Of a stretch of 64,000 nucleotides of DNA, positions 53,869 through 63,161 are shown piece after piece. The notes under the pieces are model-generated. The model was not told the DNA's origin, made no database searches, and was given only the letters and a program-made list of their open reading frames with translations. How positions within the stretch are numbered: position 1 is the stretch's first letter; every line of letters begins with the position of its first letter. A program made the position numbers and the translations under genes. Source of the DNA: Candidatus Aphodousia faecipullorum (lineage in GTDB: Bacteria; Pseudomonadota; Gammaproteobacteria; Burkholderiales; Burkholderiaceae_F); assembly GCA_018714205.1 (NCBI GenBank), contig DVNR01000053.1, forward strand, positions 62,001 to 126,000, in the 5' to 3' direction.

Positions 53869-54465
53869 TTAATGGCGGCGTGGTTTTTGAACAGCGCCGC
53901 CATTTTTTTTGAACACTAAAAGCCCTTTTTCCGTCAAACAACCATTAAGCAAATAATCCTGTGACTCTCGAGGTAATGTGTCGAATAGGTAATCAGAACA
54001 CAAAACTCCTAATGAGAAGGCTTTGCAGTGGGGTAATGTGCGATCGTACCAGCCTCCGCCGTAACCCAACCTGACTCCCAATCGATCCATCGCTAAACAC
54101 GGGACAATAATTAATTCCGGCTCTATAACCACTTTCCGCACAGGCTCACAGATACCCATGAATCCTTTTCCCATCATACAGTTCGGTCCCCATTGAGCAA
54201 AACGCATTATTCCTTCTTGAATAAAAGGAAGCCCCAAAACGCGTTCGCTTTTACCACCTAGCCACGTTAACGCAACGTCACGTAGATCGATTTCGCCTCG
54301 AATTGGCCAATACAGTGCGACGCGAGTAAATGCACTTTCGTGCAAAAAAACTGCCAATTTTTCTGCTATTTTCCGACTATCATCTGAGTAGTTGCCATGT
54401 TGTCTGCGAGAAAGGCAATACTGGCGATACAATCTTTTATTTAGTTGGTTTTCTTTATCAGACAT
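53869..54465 (-). CDS. 5-formyltetrahydrofolate cyclo-ligase
   Basis: A 198-residue MTHFS-family enzyme: RLYRQYCLSRRQ at the N terminus, ALYWPIRGEIDLR, and the signature PCLAMDRLGVRLGYGGGWYDRTL. It recycles 5-formyl-THF with ATP in folate one-carbon metabolism, which feeds the methyl cycle beside it. Its C-terminal codons contain the ahcY terminator, so the basic tail (KNGGAVQKPRRH) is probably set by that constraint. The start is 14 bases from the divergent slt start. Confidence 0.93.
   Translation of the reverse strand: MSDKENQLNKRLYRQYCLSRRQHGNYSDDSRKIAEKLAVFLHESAFTRVALYWPIRGEIDLRDVALTWLGGKSERVLGLPFIQEGIMRFAQWGPNCMMGKGFMGICEPVRKVVIEPELIIVPCLAMDRLGVRLGYGGGWYDRTLPHCKAFSLGVLCSDYLFDTLPRESQDYLLNGCLTEKGLLVFKKNGGAVQKPRRH
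53871..53911 (+). terminator. ahcY terminator embedded in the end of the fcl gene
   Basis: Perfect 10-bp stem AATGGCGGCG (53871-53880) with CGCCGCCATT (53895-53904) then TTTTTTT. The same DNA encodes the last dozen codons of the convergent cyclo-ligase gene. Confidence 0.88.
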
Positions 54466-54479
54466 TATTGGGCGTTTTC

Positions 54480-56534
54480 ATGCAAAGCAGAGTCAGAAAA
54501 CATTTTATGCACACTCCACTTTTTTTAGTGGTTGTTTTTCTCGTGTTGTGGTGTGTCAGTTGTGATGCCTTTGCCAAAACGGAGGCAACGTTCGCCAGTG
54601 ATAAAGCGACCTTGGCGCAGGAATTTCTTACCCTTAAGAAGGCATATGAAAGTCATCATCCAGTTAGCTTTTCTCAAACCGAATGGGCTGATCATCCATT
54701 AATAGGATACGTACAAGCGTGGAGTCTTCTCACAGAAATTAAACAACTACCGACCATAACCGAAAAAATCCAAAAGCTGGATGCATTCCGCAAATCCCAT
54801 CAAGGAGAATTTGTAGAGGAATACTTCACTCGCGAGTGGTTGAGTTCCGAGGCACAGGAACTTCATCAAAAAAATCAATGGAAGACTTTTGACAAAGTTC
54901 GAAATGAACTCAAGCTTTCCCGCAACGATCCCGAGTTTGTTTGCTGGTCGATATATCACGATTTGCAATCTGCGACTTCCACGAAAATCAAAAAAATTTC
55001 TCAAACAGCGTTGCCATTGTTTAGACAATCAACCTTTGAGAACAACGCTTTATGCAAAAAAGCGTTCAACCTTCTGATTGATGTCAATCCGTCATTAGGT
55101 TTTAACCGCCTGGTCACTCTCATGCAGCTTAATCGCGGACACCAAGCCAAAGTTGTTTTAGAGTCACTCATTAAACACAAGCGCTTACCCAAAACTCTGG
55201 CAACAATGGCCTTCAATCGTCCAAACACATGGTATAAAAAGTATCGTCACCAAATTGATCGGCAAAATAAATTTGTAGCCTTAATTGCTGCATATCGCCT
55301 TAGCCGATCTGATCTAAATAAAGCTGCTTTCGTTGCCAAAGCCTTAAATAAGCGTTTAAACCGTGAGGAAAAGGGAGCCCTCTGGGGTCACATTGGTTAC
55401 ACAGCCGCCTTGCGCCAAAACAAAAACGCCCTGGCTTGGTATCAAGTAGCCGGCACTGCAACGTGTCGTGGACGTTATGCGGCCAACCAGCAGGCCTGCC
55501 TTGAATGGCAAGTCAGAACGGCATTGAAGGCTGAGAATTGGAAGCTCGTAAACCAGTATATCCAGCAATTACCTAAATCATTGCAACAAAAAGACACTTG
55601 GCTTTATTGGCGAGGTCGTGCATTAGCAATACAAGGACAGCCTGTGGCTGCAAAAAAACTATGGGAACAGATTACAAACGTTAGAACGTACTATGGGAAG
55701 CTTGCCGCCCAGGCTTTGGGGCGCTCCATCGTTTACCAACCCATGGCTGCAACTCAAATCACACAAGAACAAGTTGCCGCCATTGAAAATAGTAGTTTTT
55801 CCCGGGCGGTCGCCTTTTATGACTTAGGGCTATATGGTTGGGGGCATCGGGAGTGGAATTGGGGGTTAAGAAATCTTCCAGACGTTGAGCGCTTAACTGT
55901 CGCTCAGTGGGCGTTGGAACATGGTCGGCTTGACCGGATGATTAATACAGCCGTTCCAGTCGCCTCAAGGTTACCGGTTTCTCACAACATGCTGTATCCA
56001 CGCCCCCACGAGCGCATTATTCAGCAGTTTGCGCGGCGGTTTGATGTAAATGAGGATTGGATCTACGGCTTGATTCGCCAGGAATCTCGTTTCATTGCTT
56101 CTGTAAGTTCCAGTGCTGGAGCAAACGGTTTAATGCAAATTATGCCAGCGACTGCTCAATGGATTGCAAGACAACTCGAACAAACGACATTTCAGCGCAA
56201 TGATATTTACCAGATAGACACCAATATTCAATTTGGAACCTATTATCTCCGCTCCTTGTTGGATCGACTAGACCAAAACGTTATTTTGGCAACAACGGGC
56301 TACAACGCCGGTCCTCAACGAGCCAAACAATGGCGAGCGACACTCACAAAACCGATAGAAGCGACCATTTTCATTGAAACAATTCCCTTTACTGAAACGA
56401 GGGGTTATGTGCAAAATGTGTTAGCAAACACAGTGGAATACGCCAGTCATGGTGAAGAACCCATTGAGGATTTCAATCGTTGGCTTGGCGTCATTTCACC
56501 CAAACCACTTGATGACTCGGAGGAACCGATTTAA
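54480..56534 (+). CDS. Soluble lytic murein transglycosylase (Slt70-like)
   Basis: About 684 residues from ATG 54480 (ATG 54507 also possible); signal peptide in HTPLFLVVVFLVLWCVSCDAFA. A long alpha-helical superhelix (about 60-500) precedes the C-terminal SLT domain (about 520-665) with the catalytic Glu in IRQESRFIASVSSSAGANGLMQIMP (family motif) and ATTGYNAGPQRAKQW. It cleaves glycan strands of murein in the periplasm. No ribosome site visible. The stop overlaps cca by 1 base (TAATG). Upstream signals must lie in the fcl gene. Confidence 0.93.
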   Translation: MQSRVRKHFMHTPLFLVVVFLVLWCVSCDAFAKTEATFASDKATLAQEFLTLKKAYESHHPVSFSQTEWADHPLIGYVQAWSLLTEIKQLPTITEKIQKLDAFRKSHQGEFVEEYFTREWLSSEAQELHQKNQWKTFDKVRNELKLSRNDPEFVCWSIYHDLQSATSTKIKKISQTALPLFRQSTFENNALCKKAFNLLIDVNPSLGFNRLVTLMQLNRGHQAKVVLESLIKHKRLPKTLATMAFNRPNTWYKKYRHQIDRQNKFVALIAAYRLSRSDLNKAAFVAKALNKRLNREEKGALWGHIGYTAALRQNKNALAWYQVAGTATCRGRYAANQQACLEWQVRTALKAENWKLVNQYIQQLPKSLQQKDTWLYWRGRALAIQGQPVAAKKLWEQITNVRTYYGKLAAQALGRSIVYQPMAATQITQEQVAAIENSSFSRAVAFYDLGLYGWGHREWNWGLRNLPDVERLTVAQWALEHGRLDRMINTAVPVASRLPVSHNMLYPRPHERIIQQFARRFDVNEDWIYGLIRQESRFIASVSSSAGANGLMQIMPATAQWIARQLEQTTFQRNDIYQIDTNIQFGTYYLRSLLDRLDQNVILATTGYNAGPQRAKQWRATLTKPIEATIFIETIPFTETRGYVQNVLANTVEYASHGEEPIEDFNRWLGVISPKPLDDSEEPI

Positions 56535-57616
56535 TGCAAACTTATCTGGTAGGTGGATATGTCCGCGATTTGCTAATGCACCAGCTCTTGGGATATCCAA
56601 TCCAACCCAGTGATCGTGATTGGGTCGTTGTTGGCGCAAGCCCCGATGAGATGTTACAGCAAGGTTTTCTGCCTGTCGGCAAAGATTTCCCTGTTTTTTT
56701 ACACCCTCAAACACATGAAGAATACGCTCTGGCACGAACCGAGAGGAAAATAAGCCGCGGCTATCATGGCTTTCGCTTCTACGCCCAAGCAGACGTTTCG
56801 CTGGAAGAAGATTTAAAACGCAGAGACTTGACCATTAACGCCATTGCGATGAAGGGAAACCAATTGATTGATCCCTATGGCGGTGTTGAAGATATCAAAG
56901 CCAAATGCTTTCGCCATGTCTCTGAAGCATTTTCCGAAGATCCTGTGAGAATTTTGCGTGTCGCACGATTTGCCGCTCGATTTAAAGAATTTTCCGTTGC
57001 TGAATCAACCATGCAACTGATGACAAATATGGTGAATAGTGGTGAGGCGGATAGCCTCGTTGGCGAACGAATATTTAAAGAAATGCGACGAGCTCTGATG
57101 GCTAATGCTCCAGAGCGATTCATACAGACATTACAGGCATGTGGCTGCTGGCAACGCCTTTTTGCAGAAGTCCCCATCAATCCGGCTCAACTGTCTACCC
57201 TAAAAAAATCCGCTGACATTCAGAGCTCAGAATTAGTTCGCTTTGCCGTTTTAAGTGACCTGATCCCAAGTGAGGAGTCCCTCAATGGCTTTTGCGAGAA
57301 AATTAAGCCAACCGCTGAAATCCGGGACCTAATGATCCTGTGGCATCGTACAAAAAACCAATTTGAAAACTCTCCCGAGGGTTTGCTTAACTTAATGCAA
57401 AAGGCAGACGCCTTCAGAAGACCTCAACGCTATCAATCGCTTTTAGCGGTGGCCAAATTAGTTTTAAGTTACGATGACTTAAAAGCAAAGAGAGCACTTG
57501 AAGTGGCCAGCTCAATTGACACCAAACGAATTGCTCGGGAAACGGAAAATAAACGTACAATTGCCAACTCTATTTATCAGGCTCGATTACGAGCTCTTAA
57601 GGAGGCTATCCTGTGA
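56534..57616 (+). CDS. cca: CCA tRNA nucleotidyltransferase
   Basis: A 360-residue class II enzyme. VGGYVRDLLM, the catalytic DxD in SDRDWVVVG, RRDLTINAIA and DPYGGVEDI are the signatures. The C-terminal HD domain of the E. coli enzyme is absent; length matches the shorter form. It adds or repairs the CCA tail of tRNAs. GGAGGA precedes the ATG within slt. Overlaps folB by 4 bases (GTGA). Confidence 0.94.
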   Translation: MQTYLVGGYVRDLLMHQLLGYPIQPSDRDWVVVGASPDEMLQQGFLPVGKDFPVFLHPQTHEEYALARTERKISRGYHGFRFYAQADVSLEEDLKRRDLTINAIAMKGNQLIDPYGGVEDIKAKCFRHVSEAFSEDPVRILRVARFAARFKEFSVAESTMQLMTNMVNSGEADSLVGERIFKEMRRALMANAPERFIQTLQACGCWQRLFAEVPINPAQLSTLKKSADIQSSELVRFAVLSDLIPSEESLNGFCEKIKPTAEIRDLMILWHRTKNQFENSPEGLLNLMQKADAFRRPQRYQSLLAVAKLVLSYDDLKAKRALEVASSIDTKRIARETENKRTIANSIYQARLRALKEAIL

Positions 57617-58002
57617 CATGGTATCTGGTTCCTGAGTTACGACATTGTCGACGAATTATTTTAAGAGACATTGAGCGCGAGATCTTCATTGGAGCTTACG
57701 AGCACGAAAAACAGGCTCCTCAACCTGTGTTACTCAATATTGAGGTATATGTGCGAACACATGCAGAAGACGATCAGTTGGAAAAGGCTTATAACTACGA
57801 TTTAGTGCTTCAAACAATTGACAGGGTCTTGAAGGAACAACCTTTTGCTTTACAAGAAACACTTGTCGATAAAATCGCTCATTTTCTACTACGGCACCCC
57901 CTTGTCAAAGCGGTGCTTGTACGGAGCGAAAAAACGCAAGCCTATCCCACTGCGACCAGTGCCGGTATAGAAATTTTTAAGATGAAAGAAGCCCATGATT
58001 GA
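57613..58002 (+). CDS. folB: Dihydroneopterin aldolase
   Basis: A 129-residue FolB from GTG 57613 with a strong AAGGAGG site. [24 protein letters not shown], the catalytic Tyr/Glu region [10 protein letters not shown] and QETLVDKIA are typical, and the C-terminal Lys lies near VLVRSEKTQ. It splits dihydroneopterin to glycolaldehyde in folate synthesis. It sits between cca and ttcA with overlaps at both ends. Confidence 0.92.
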   Translation: MTWYLVPELRHCRRIILRDIEREIFIGAYEHEKQAPQPVLLNIEVYVRTHAEDDQLEKAYNYDLVLQTIDRVLKEQPFALQETLVDKIAHFLLRHPLVKAVLVRSEKTQAYPTATSAGIEIFKMKEAHD

Positions 58003-58870
58003 AAAAAACATTGTTCTCACTCCCCAATTGCCTCAAAAGGCTGGAAATCAGTCACAGGAGGTTAAAAACAAAAAATCGGTCTCTGAAAAGAAAAACGAAA
58101 AACGAATTATGCGGCTTGCCGGTAAAGCTGTTGCTGATTTTTCCATGATCGAAGGAGGAGATAAGATCATGGTCTGCATGTCTGGCGGCAAAGATAGCTA
58201 CGTTCTATTGGATGTCCTCATGAAACTTCAGAAACGAGCTCCAGTTCCTTTTGAACTTATTGCCGTACATGTCGATCAGCATCTGCCGAATTTTCCAAAA
58301 GAAGTTATTCCGAACTATTTAAAACAAATCGGCGTTCCTTTCCACATCGAAGATCAAGACACCTGGTCCATCGTACAGCGGGTTATTCCAGAAGGACAAA
58401 ACGTTTGTTCAGTTTGCTCTAGACTTCGCAGAGGGATCATCTATCGAGTCGCCAAAGAATTGGGAGTAACCAAAATCGCTCTCGGTCATCACATGGATGA
58501 CGCTGTCAGTACCCTTTTACTCAACATGTTTTATGGTGGAAGGCTAAAGGGGATGCCCCCCATTCTACGCAGTGATGACGGAGCCAACATCGTCATTCGC
58601 CCATTGATTTACGTTCGCGAATACGAAATTGAACGATGGGTGAAATACCACCACTATCCGATTATCTCAAAGGAGATCTGCCGAAAAATTGAAAATAAAA
58701 AGAGAGCGGAAATGAAAATGTTGATTCGTGAATGGGACACTCATTTTGACAGCCGTACCTATAACGTTCTAATGAGTATGACACGAGTGTCTCCTTCACA
58801 CCTTATGGATCCGAGCATTTATGATTTTAAGAAGATGCCAAAAGATCCCCTAAAAAAATCCTTAATCTGA
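57995..58870 (+). CDS. ttcA: tRNA 2-thiocytidine(32) synthetase TtcA
   Basis: A 291-residue PP-loop ATPase. [13 protein letters not shown] is the PP-loop, [13 protein letters not shown] holds the CxxC pair of the iron-sulphur site, [26 protein letters not shown] is the family signature, and a third Cys lies in SKEICRK. A polar N-terminal extension of about 35 residues precedes the core. It thiolates C32 of some tRNAs. Overlaps folB by 8 bases and convergent rsmI by 9. Confidence 0.95.
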   Translation: MIEKNIVLTPQLPQKAGNQSQEVKNKKSVSEKKNEKRIMRLAGKAVADFSMIEGGDKIMVCMSGGKDSYVLLDVLMKLQKRAPVPFELIAVHVDQHLPNFPKEVIPNYLKQIGVPFHIEDQDTWSIVQRVIPEGQNVCSVCSRLRRGIIYRVAKELGVTKIALGHHMDDAVSTLLLNMFYGGRLKGMPPILRSDDGANIVIRPLIYVREYEIERWVKYHHYPIISKEICRKIENKKRAEMKMLIREWDTHFDSRTYNVLMSMTRVSPSHLMDPSIYDFKKMPKDPLKKSLI

Positions 58871-59776
58871 CTTCGCTCCCTTTTGTTGCATAAGCCAGTG
58901 ATAGAGGTAGTCACGTTTCAATTCAGTGATCTTGGCACCAATAGCCGCCGCTTTTGAAAGCGGCATTTGTTGAGCCAAAGCTAATAACCAGGCCCGATCC
59001 TTAGCCGTCAACTCAATTTCACTTTGCTCCGGTTCAGCATCAACCAAGATCACGTACTCACCCCGAGCTTCATGCCCGTTTGCCCATTGCTTAACCTCGG
59101 CAGCTGCAAGGGTCGTAAAGGTTTCAAACTTTTTGGTAATTTCCCTAGCAATGACAATCCGTCTTTGAGGGGTTAGACACTCTGCCAAGTCACATAACAG
59201 ATCTTTAACTCGATGAGGAGCTTCATAAAGAACAAATGCTTCTTTTAGCGCACCTAGTTGCTGTAAGGCTTCACGACGAGCTTTCGATTGAGGCGCGACA
59301 AAACCAACAAAATGAAAACCTCCTGGCTCCAAGCCTGCTGCTGATAATGCCGTGACTACAGCACTTGCACCCGGTATCGGAATAACCCGAAAACCAGCCT
59401 GCATCACAGCCCGTACAACTCGGGAGCCTGGGTCAGAAACTGCCGGTGTTCCAGCATCAGTCACCAACATGACTCGCTCGCCCTTTTGTAATCGTTCAAT
59501 TATCATATGGGACTGAGCGACTTCGTTGTGCTCGCGCACGCTGACAGTGGGCACAGAAATCGAAAATCTTTCCAGTATTTTTTTTGTTTCACGTGTATCT
59601 TCGGCTGCGATCACATCGGCTAGGCTAAGCGCCCAAAGAGCCCTTAATGTGATGTCTGCGGCGTTGCCAATTGGCAAACCGATGATATACAGTGACGAAT
59701 CCGGAAAAACCTGTGTATCCAAACCAGCTTTAATCATTAGAGTCTGGTCTGACCATTGTTTTGAAGTGGATGACAT
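58862..59776 (-). CDS. rsmI: 16S rRNA (cytidine(1402)-2'-O)-methyltransferase
   Basis: 304 residues from ATG 59776; the frame runs open for 75 more codons upstream, but that part is antisense to the neighbour's signal peptide and not family-like. Tetrapyrrole-methylase fold: [66 protein letters not shown]. It methylates C1402 in the ribosomal P site. The start codon is one base away from the start of the divergent LpoA-like gene, the same pair found back-to-back in E. coli. Confidence 0.94.
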   Translation of the reverse strand: MSSTSKQWSDQTLMIKAGLDTQVFPDSSLYIIGLPIGNAADITLRALWALSLADVIAAEDTRETKKILERFSISVPTVSVREHNEVAQSHMIIERLQKGERVMLVTDAGTPAVSDPGSRVVRAVMQAGFRVIPIPGASAVVTALSAAGLEPGGFHFVGFVAPQSKARREALQQLGALKEAFVLYEAPHRVKDLLCDLAECLTPQRRIVIAREITKKFETFTTLAAAEVKQWANGHEARGEYVILVDAEPEQSEIELTAKDRAWLLALAQQMPLSKAAAIGAKITELKRDYLYHWLMQQKGAKSD

Positions 59777-59777
59777 C

Positions 59778-61220
59778 GTGAATACCCGTTCGTTATTGCA
59801 TGTTCTCAGCGTGGCTATTTTAGCCGCCTTTGGCTCACAAAGCCTCGCACAGTCGGCTGTTTCATTCGGCGTAACCTCGTCTTTTTCAGCAGTTCCAGTC
59901 GTGTCGGCTGAAACTGAAGCTAATGCTACAGAGGTTACGACAAAAGAAGGCGTCGAAACACCGAATGCTCTATCGACACCATCTGTCCAATCCCCCGCCA
60001 CCGCAGGACTTTCCTTGAGTGTTCCCGTTCAGACAGATGCAACAACGTCAACCGCGCAAGCAGTAAACATCCCTAAAATTGCCGTGATTTTACCGCCAGT
60101 AAACAGCCCTTTCGATGGAATTAATGACGCCATCATCAAAGGAATTGAAGCCGCAAACAACAAAGCTGGAACACCAGTCGAAATACTCCCATTGCACCGA
60201 AAAGCTGGACAGAATGCCATGTCTCAGTTGCAAGATGCGGCACTAATGGGTGCTGTTGTCGCTATTGGACCGATGACCCGAGATGAAGTGGCAGAAGTCT
60301 CTCGGTTAAATTTCTTGCCATTACCTGTTGTAGCCCTCAACCGATCAGAACAAACCGGGCTTTCTCCCAAATTAATGATCAATTTCTCGCTGTCTGCAGA
60401 AGAAGAGGCCAAACAAATTGCTCAAATTGCGATTGCCGCCCTTCCCGCGACAAACTCCAAAGGCGAAAAGCCAAAAGTGATCATTTTTGAGGTATCAACT
60501 CCGCTAGAACAACGTATCGCCAATGTTTATGTTCAAGAACTGCAAGCGGCACAGATTCCTTTTGAACGTGTGCAACTAACCCAAGAGTTAATGAACCAAC
60601 CTCGCTTTTACGAAAGCCTTCAATCTGACATAGCGAAACCCAAACTAGAAGCCTTACCGAACAGAAAAGAGGATCCCTACAACTACAATCGTGTTAAAGC
60701 TCGCAATGATCGGCTCATGTCAGAATATCGCGCACAACTCGCTTTTGCCGAACCCCCTTACTTTGCCGCTTTGCTTGCCATGGACTCTCGTACAGCGGCT
60801 TTAGTCACACCGCGCCTGCCAAGGTTGACAAGGGCATGGGGCACAAGCCTTGTAAATCCTGGAGACACTAGCCAAAGTTACATTGCCTCATTAACGTATG
60901 ACCTTCGTAATGTCGGCCTTGTCGAAGCTCCGCTCGTTTTAAACCAATCAGGTGCCACCCCGGCCAATTTGGCGTCCGATACTATCCCCAAAGACGCATT
61001 GGAAAGACGACTGTACGCCTTTGGTACCGACGCGTTTCGCTTAGCAACCCAGTGGATGCACTGGCAGAAACAAATTGAATTTAACGGAGACACTGGCAAA
61101 CTCTACTTAAATGCTGACGCAAGCGCGGAAGTTGTTCGTCATGCGCAGCCAGCCATCATCGAGCCAAACAAGATCCGAGCCATTTCGGCACAAAAGCTAA
61201 TTGAACCCATTGATCGGTAA
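59778..61220 (+). CDS. LppC/LpoA-like penicillin-binding protein activator, non-lipoprotein form
   Basis: About 480 residues from GTG 59778, chosen because a signal peptide starts there (NTRSLLHVLSVAILAAFGSQSLAQ); the open frame upstream is antisense to rsmI. The body after about residue 90 has the periplasmic-binding-protein fold of LppC: KIAVILPPVNSPFDGINDAIIKGIEAA, VAIGPMTRDEVAEVS, and C-terminal YAFGTDAFRLA. Other family members are lipoproteins; here there is no Cys at the cleavage site, so it should be soluble in the periplasm. Residues about 27-85 are a Ser/Thr/Val-rich linker. Likely activates a class A PBP. Confidence 0.85.
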   Translation: MNTRSLLHVLSVAILAAFGSQSLAQSAVSFGVTSSFSAVPVVSAETEANATEVTTKEGVETPNALSTPSVQSPATAGLSLSVPVQTDATTSTAQAVNIPKIAVILPPVNSPFDGINDAIIKGIEAANNKAGTPVEILPLHRKAGQNAMSQLQDAALMGAVVAIGPMTRDEVAEVSRLNFLPLPVVALNRSEQTGLSPKLMINFSLSAEEEAKQIAQIAIAALPATNSKGEKPKVIIFEVSTPLEQRIANVYVQELQAAQIPFERVQLTQELMNQPRFYESLQSDIAKPKLEALPNRKEDPYNYNRVKARNDRLMSEYRAQLAFAEPPYFAALLAMDSRTAALVTPRLPRLTRAWGTSLVNPGDTSQSYIASLTYDLRNVGLVEAPLVLNQSGATPANLASDTIPKDALERRLYAFGTDAFRLATQWMHWQKQIEFNGDTGKLYLNADASAEVVRHAQPAIIEPNKIRAISAQKLIEPIDR

Positions 61221-61234
61221 CATTTTTTGCAATA

Positions 61235-63061
61235 ATGAGCACTCTTATTACTTTGCAAGCCGCAGAGCTTGCCTTTGGAGATTTACCCCTACTGGACAAG
61301 GCTGACTTAGTTATTCAAGAAGGTGAGCGTATTGGTCTAATCGGACGAAACGGCACAGGGAAAAGTTCCTTACTAAAAGTTATCGCTGGCATTGATCGAC
61401 TTGATGACGGAAAGAAAACGGTTAAGGATGGCCTTCGAATTGAATATGTTGAGCAAGAACCTGCCTTGCCAAAGGCAGATACGCTCTTGCAGTCCTTGCT
61501 TTTTCGCGCTCAATTTGATGAAAGCACCGATGAGAGACAAAAATGGCAATTTTTAGCCCGGTTGGAGGAATATCTTCACCGCTTCAATCTGAATGGAAAT
61601 AGTCGTCCAGACAGCGTCTCCGGTGGAGAGCGCAAACGCGCGGCGTTGGCGCTGGCTTTTGCCAGAGAAAACGATCTGCTGCTGCTTGATGAACCGACCA
61701 ATCATTTGGACATTGACGGCATTCTAACTTTGGAAAATTGGATACGTTCCGAATACCGTGGAAATAAAGCCGTCATGCTTATCACGCATGACCGGGCTTT
61801 CCTGGACGCTGTTTCCACTCGGATTGTTGAATTGGATCGGGGAATGCTCAGAAGTTACCCGGGTAACTTTTCGGCTTATGAAACGCTAAAAGAAGAGCAG
61901 CTTCAGATTGAACAAACAGAAAGACGAAAATTCGATAAATTTTGGGCTCAGGAAGAAGTTTGGATAAGAAAGGGGATTGAGGCGCGTCGCACGAGAAATG
62001 AAGGACGCGTACGTCGTCTGGAAAGACTTCGTGAAGAGAGGGCCGCTAGAAGAGAAAGTATTGGACAAATCAATTTAAATATTGATGCAGGGACAAAAAG
62101 CGGCAAAATTGTTGCTGAGCTAGAAAATGTCAACCTATCTTTTGGAGAAAAGACGATAGTTCGCAACCTGAATTTCCGTTTGCTTCGAGGGGATCGGTTG
62201 GGACTTATCGGTCATAATGGGATTGGTAAAAGCACGCTAATTTCACTAATCCTTGGCAAAAGGCAACCCGATAGCGGATCGGTCAAGTTAGGCACTAACC
62301 TACAAATCGCTTACTTTGACCAACTTCGAGCCCAATTAGATCCTAACAAGACCGTTGCAGAAACAATCTCGCCCGGTAGTGAATGGATTGAAGTCGGTAA
62401 TGCGAAAAAGCACATTATGGCCTATCTCGCTGATTTTCTGTTTCCTCCTCGTCGAGCAAATGTCCCAGTTGCCAACCTATCAGGCGGAGAGCGAAATCGT
62501 TTATTGCTAGCAAGACTTTTTGCTTTGCCGGCCAACTTATTAGTCCTAGATGAGCCAACAAACGACTTAGATATTGACTCATTGGAGCTTTTGGAACAAA
62601 CACTGCAAAATTACCCCGGGACTTTGATTTTGGTTAGCCATGACAGACGCTTTCTGGACAATGTGGTCACCGAAGTGTTGGCTCCGGAAGGTGAAGGCAT
62701 TTGGCGAGAGTATGTTGGTGGATATTCAGATTGGTTAAGGTACCGCCCGCTTCCCAAAGAAGAACCGAAGACGGTTGTTCAGACCAAAATTATCCCTAAG
62801 CGAGCCAAACCTGAAAAAATCAGGTTGAGCTTTAAGGAAAACAAAGAACTTAATGAATTACCAGAGCGATTAATCAGCTTGGAGCAAACTCGTGATGCCT
62901 TGCTAGCCCAAATGAATGAATCTGACTACTTTAGTCGGTGTACACCTGAAGAAATTAAAAACAATGCCGACAAGCTTGAAAGCCTGCAGATCAAAATTGA
63001 CGAGGGCTATCAGCGCTGGGAATTTTTAGAAACCAAACGAATGCAAAGTGAGCAAAAATAG
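61235..63061 (+). CDS. uup: ABC-F family ATPase Uup
   Basis: A 608-residue protein with two ABC domains: Walker A GRNGTGKSS and GHNGIGKST, signatures VSGGERKRAALALA and LSGGERNRLLLARL, Walker B LLLLDEPTNHLD and LLVLDEPTNDLD. There are no membrane segments. The inter-domain linker (about 230-285) is Arg/Glu-rich, and the C terminus (about 535-605) is the coiled coil that marks Uup. ABC-F proteins act on the ribosome; Uup also affects DNA branch structures. It starts 14 bases after the LpoA-like gene without a ribosome site. Confidence 0.93.
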   Translation: MSTLITLQAAELAFGDLPLLDKADLVIQEGERIGLIGRNGTGKSSLLKVIAGIDRLDDGKKTVKDGLRIEYVEQEPALPKADTLLQSLLFRAQFDESTDERQKWQFLARLEEYLHRFNLNGNSRPDSVSGGERKRAALALAFARENDLLLLDEPTNHLDIDGILTLENWIRSEYRGNKAVMLITHDRAFLDAVSTRIVELDRGMLRSYPGNFSAYETLKEEQLQIEQTERRKFDKFWAQEEVWIRKGIEARRTRNEGRVRRLERLREERAARRESIGQINLNIDAGTKSGKIVAELENVNLSFGEKTIVRNLNFRLLRGDRLGLIGHNGIGKSTLISLILGKRQPDSGSVKLGTNLQIAYFDQLRAQLDPNKTVAETISPGSEWIEVGNAKKHIMAYLADFLFPPRRANVPVANLSGGERNRLLLARLFALPANLLVLDEPTNDLDIDSLELLEQTLQNYPGTLILVSHDRRFLDNVVTEVLAPEGEGIWREYVGGYSDWLRYRPLPKEEPKTVVQTKIIPKRAKPEKIRLSFKENKELNELPERLISLEQTRDALLAQMNESDYFSRCTPEEIKNNADKLESLQIKIDEGYQRWEFLETKRMQSEQK

Positions 63062-63161
63062 TCACTAACACCATTCGCCGACCAAGTTAGCCTGTTGGGA
63101 TTAAAACGGCGCAGGTGAGTTAAAATCCACTCATCTTTTTTGGCATTACCAGAGGAATATT

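Noticed and set aside
59526-59777. 84-codon N-terminal extension of the LpoA-like frame
   Set aside because: It is exactly antisense to conserved rsmI sequence and precedes a good signal peptide.
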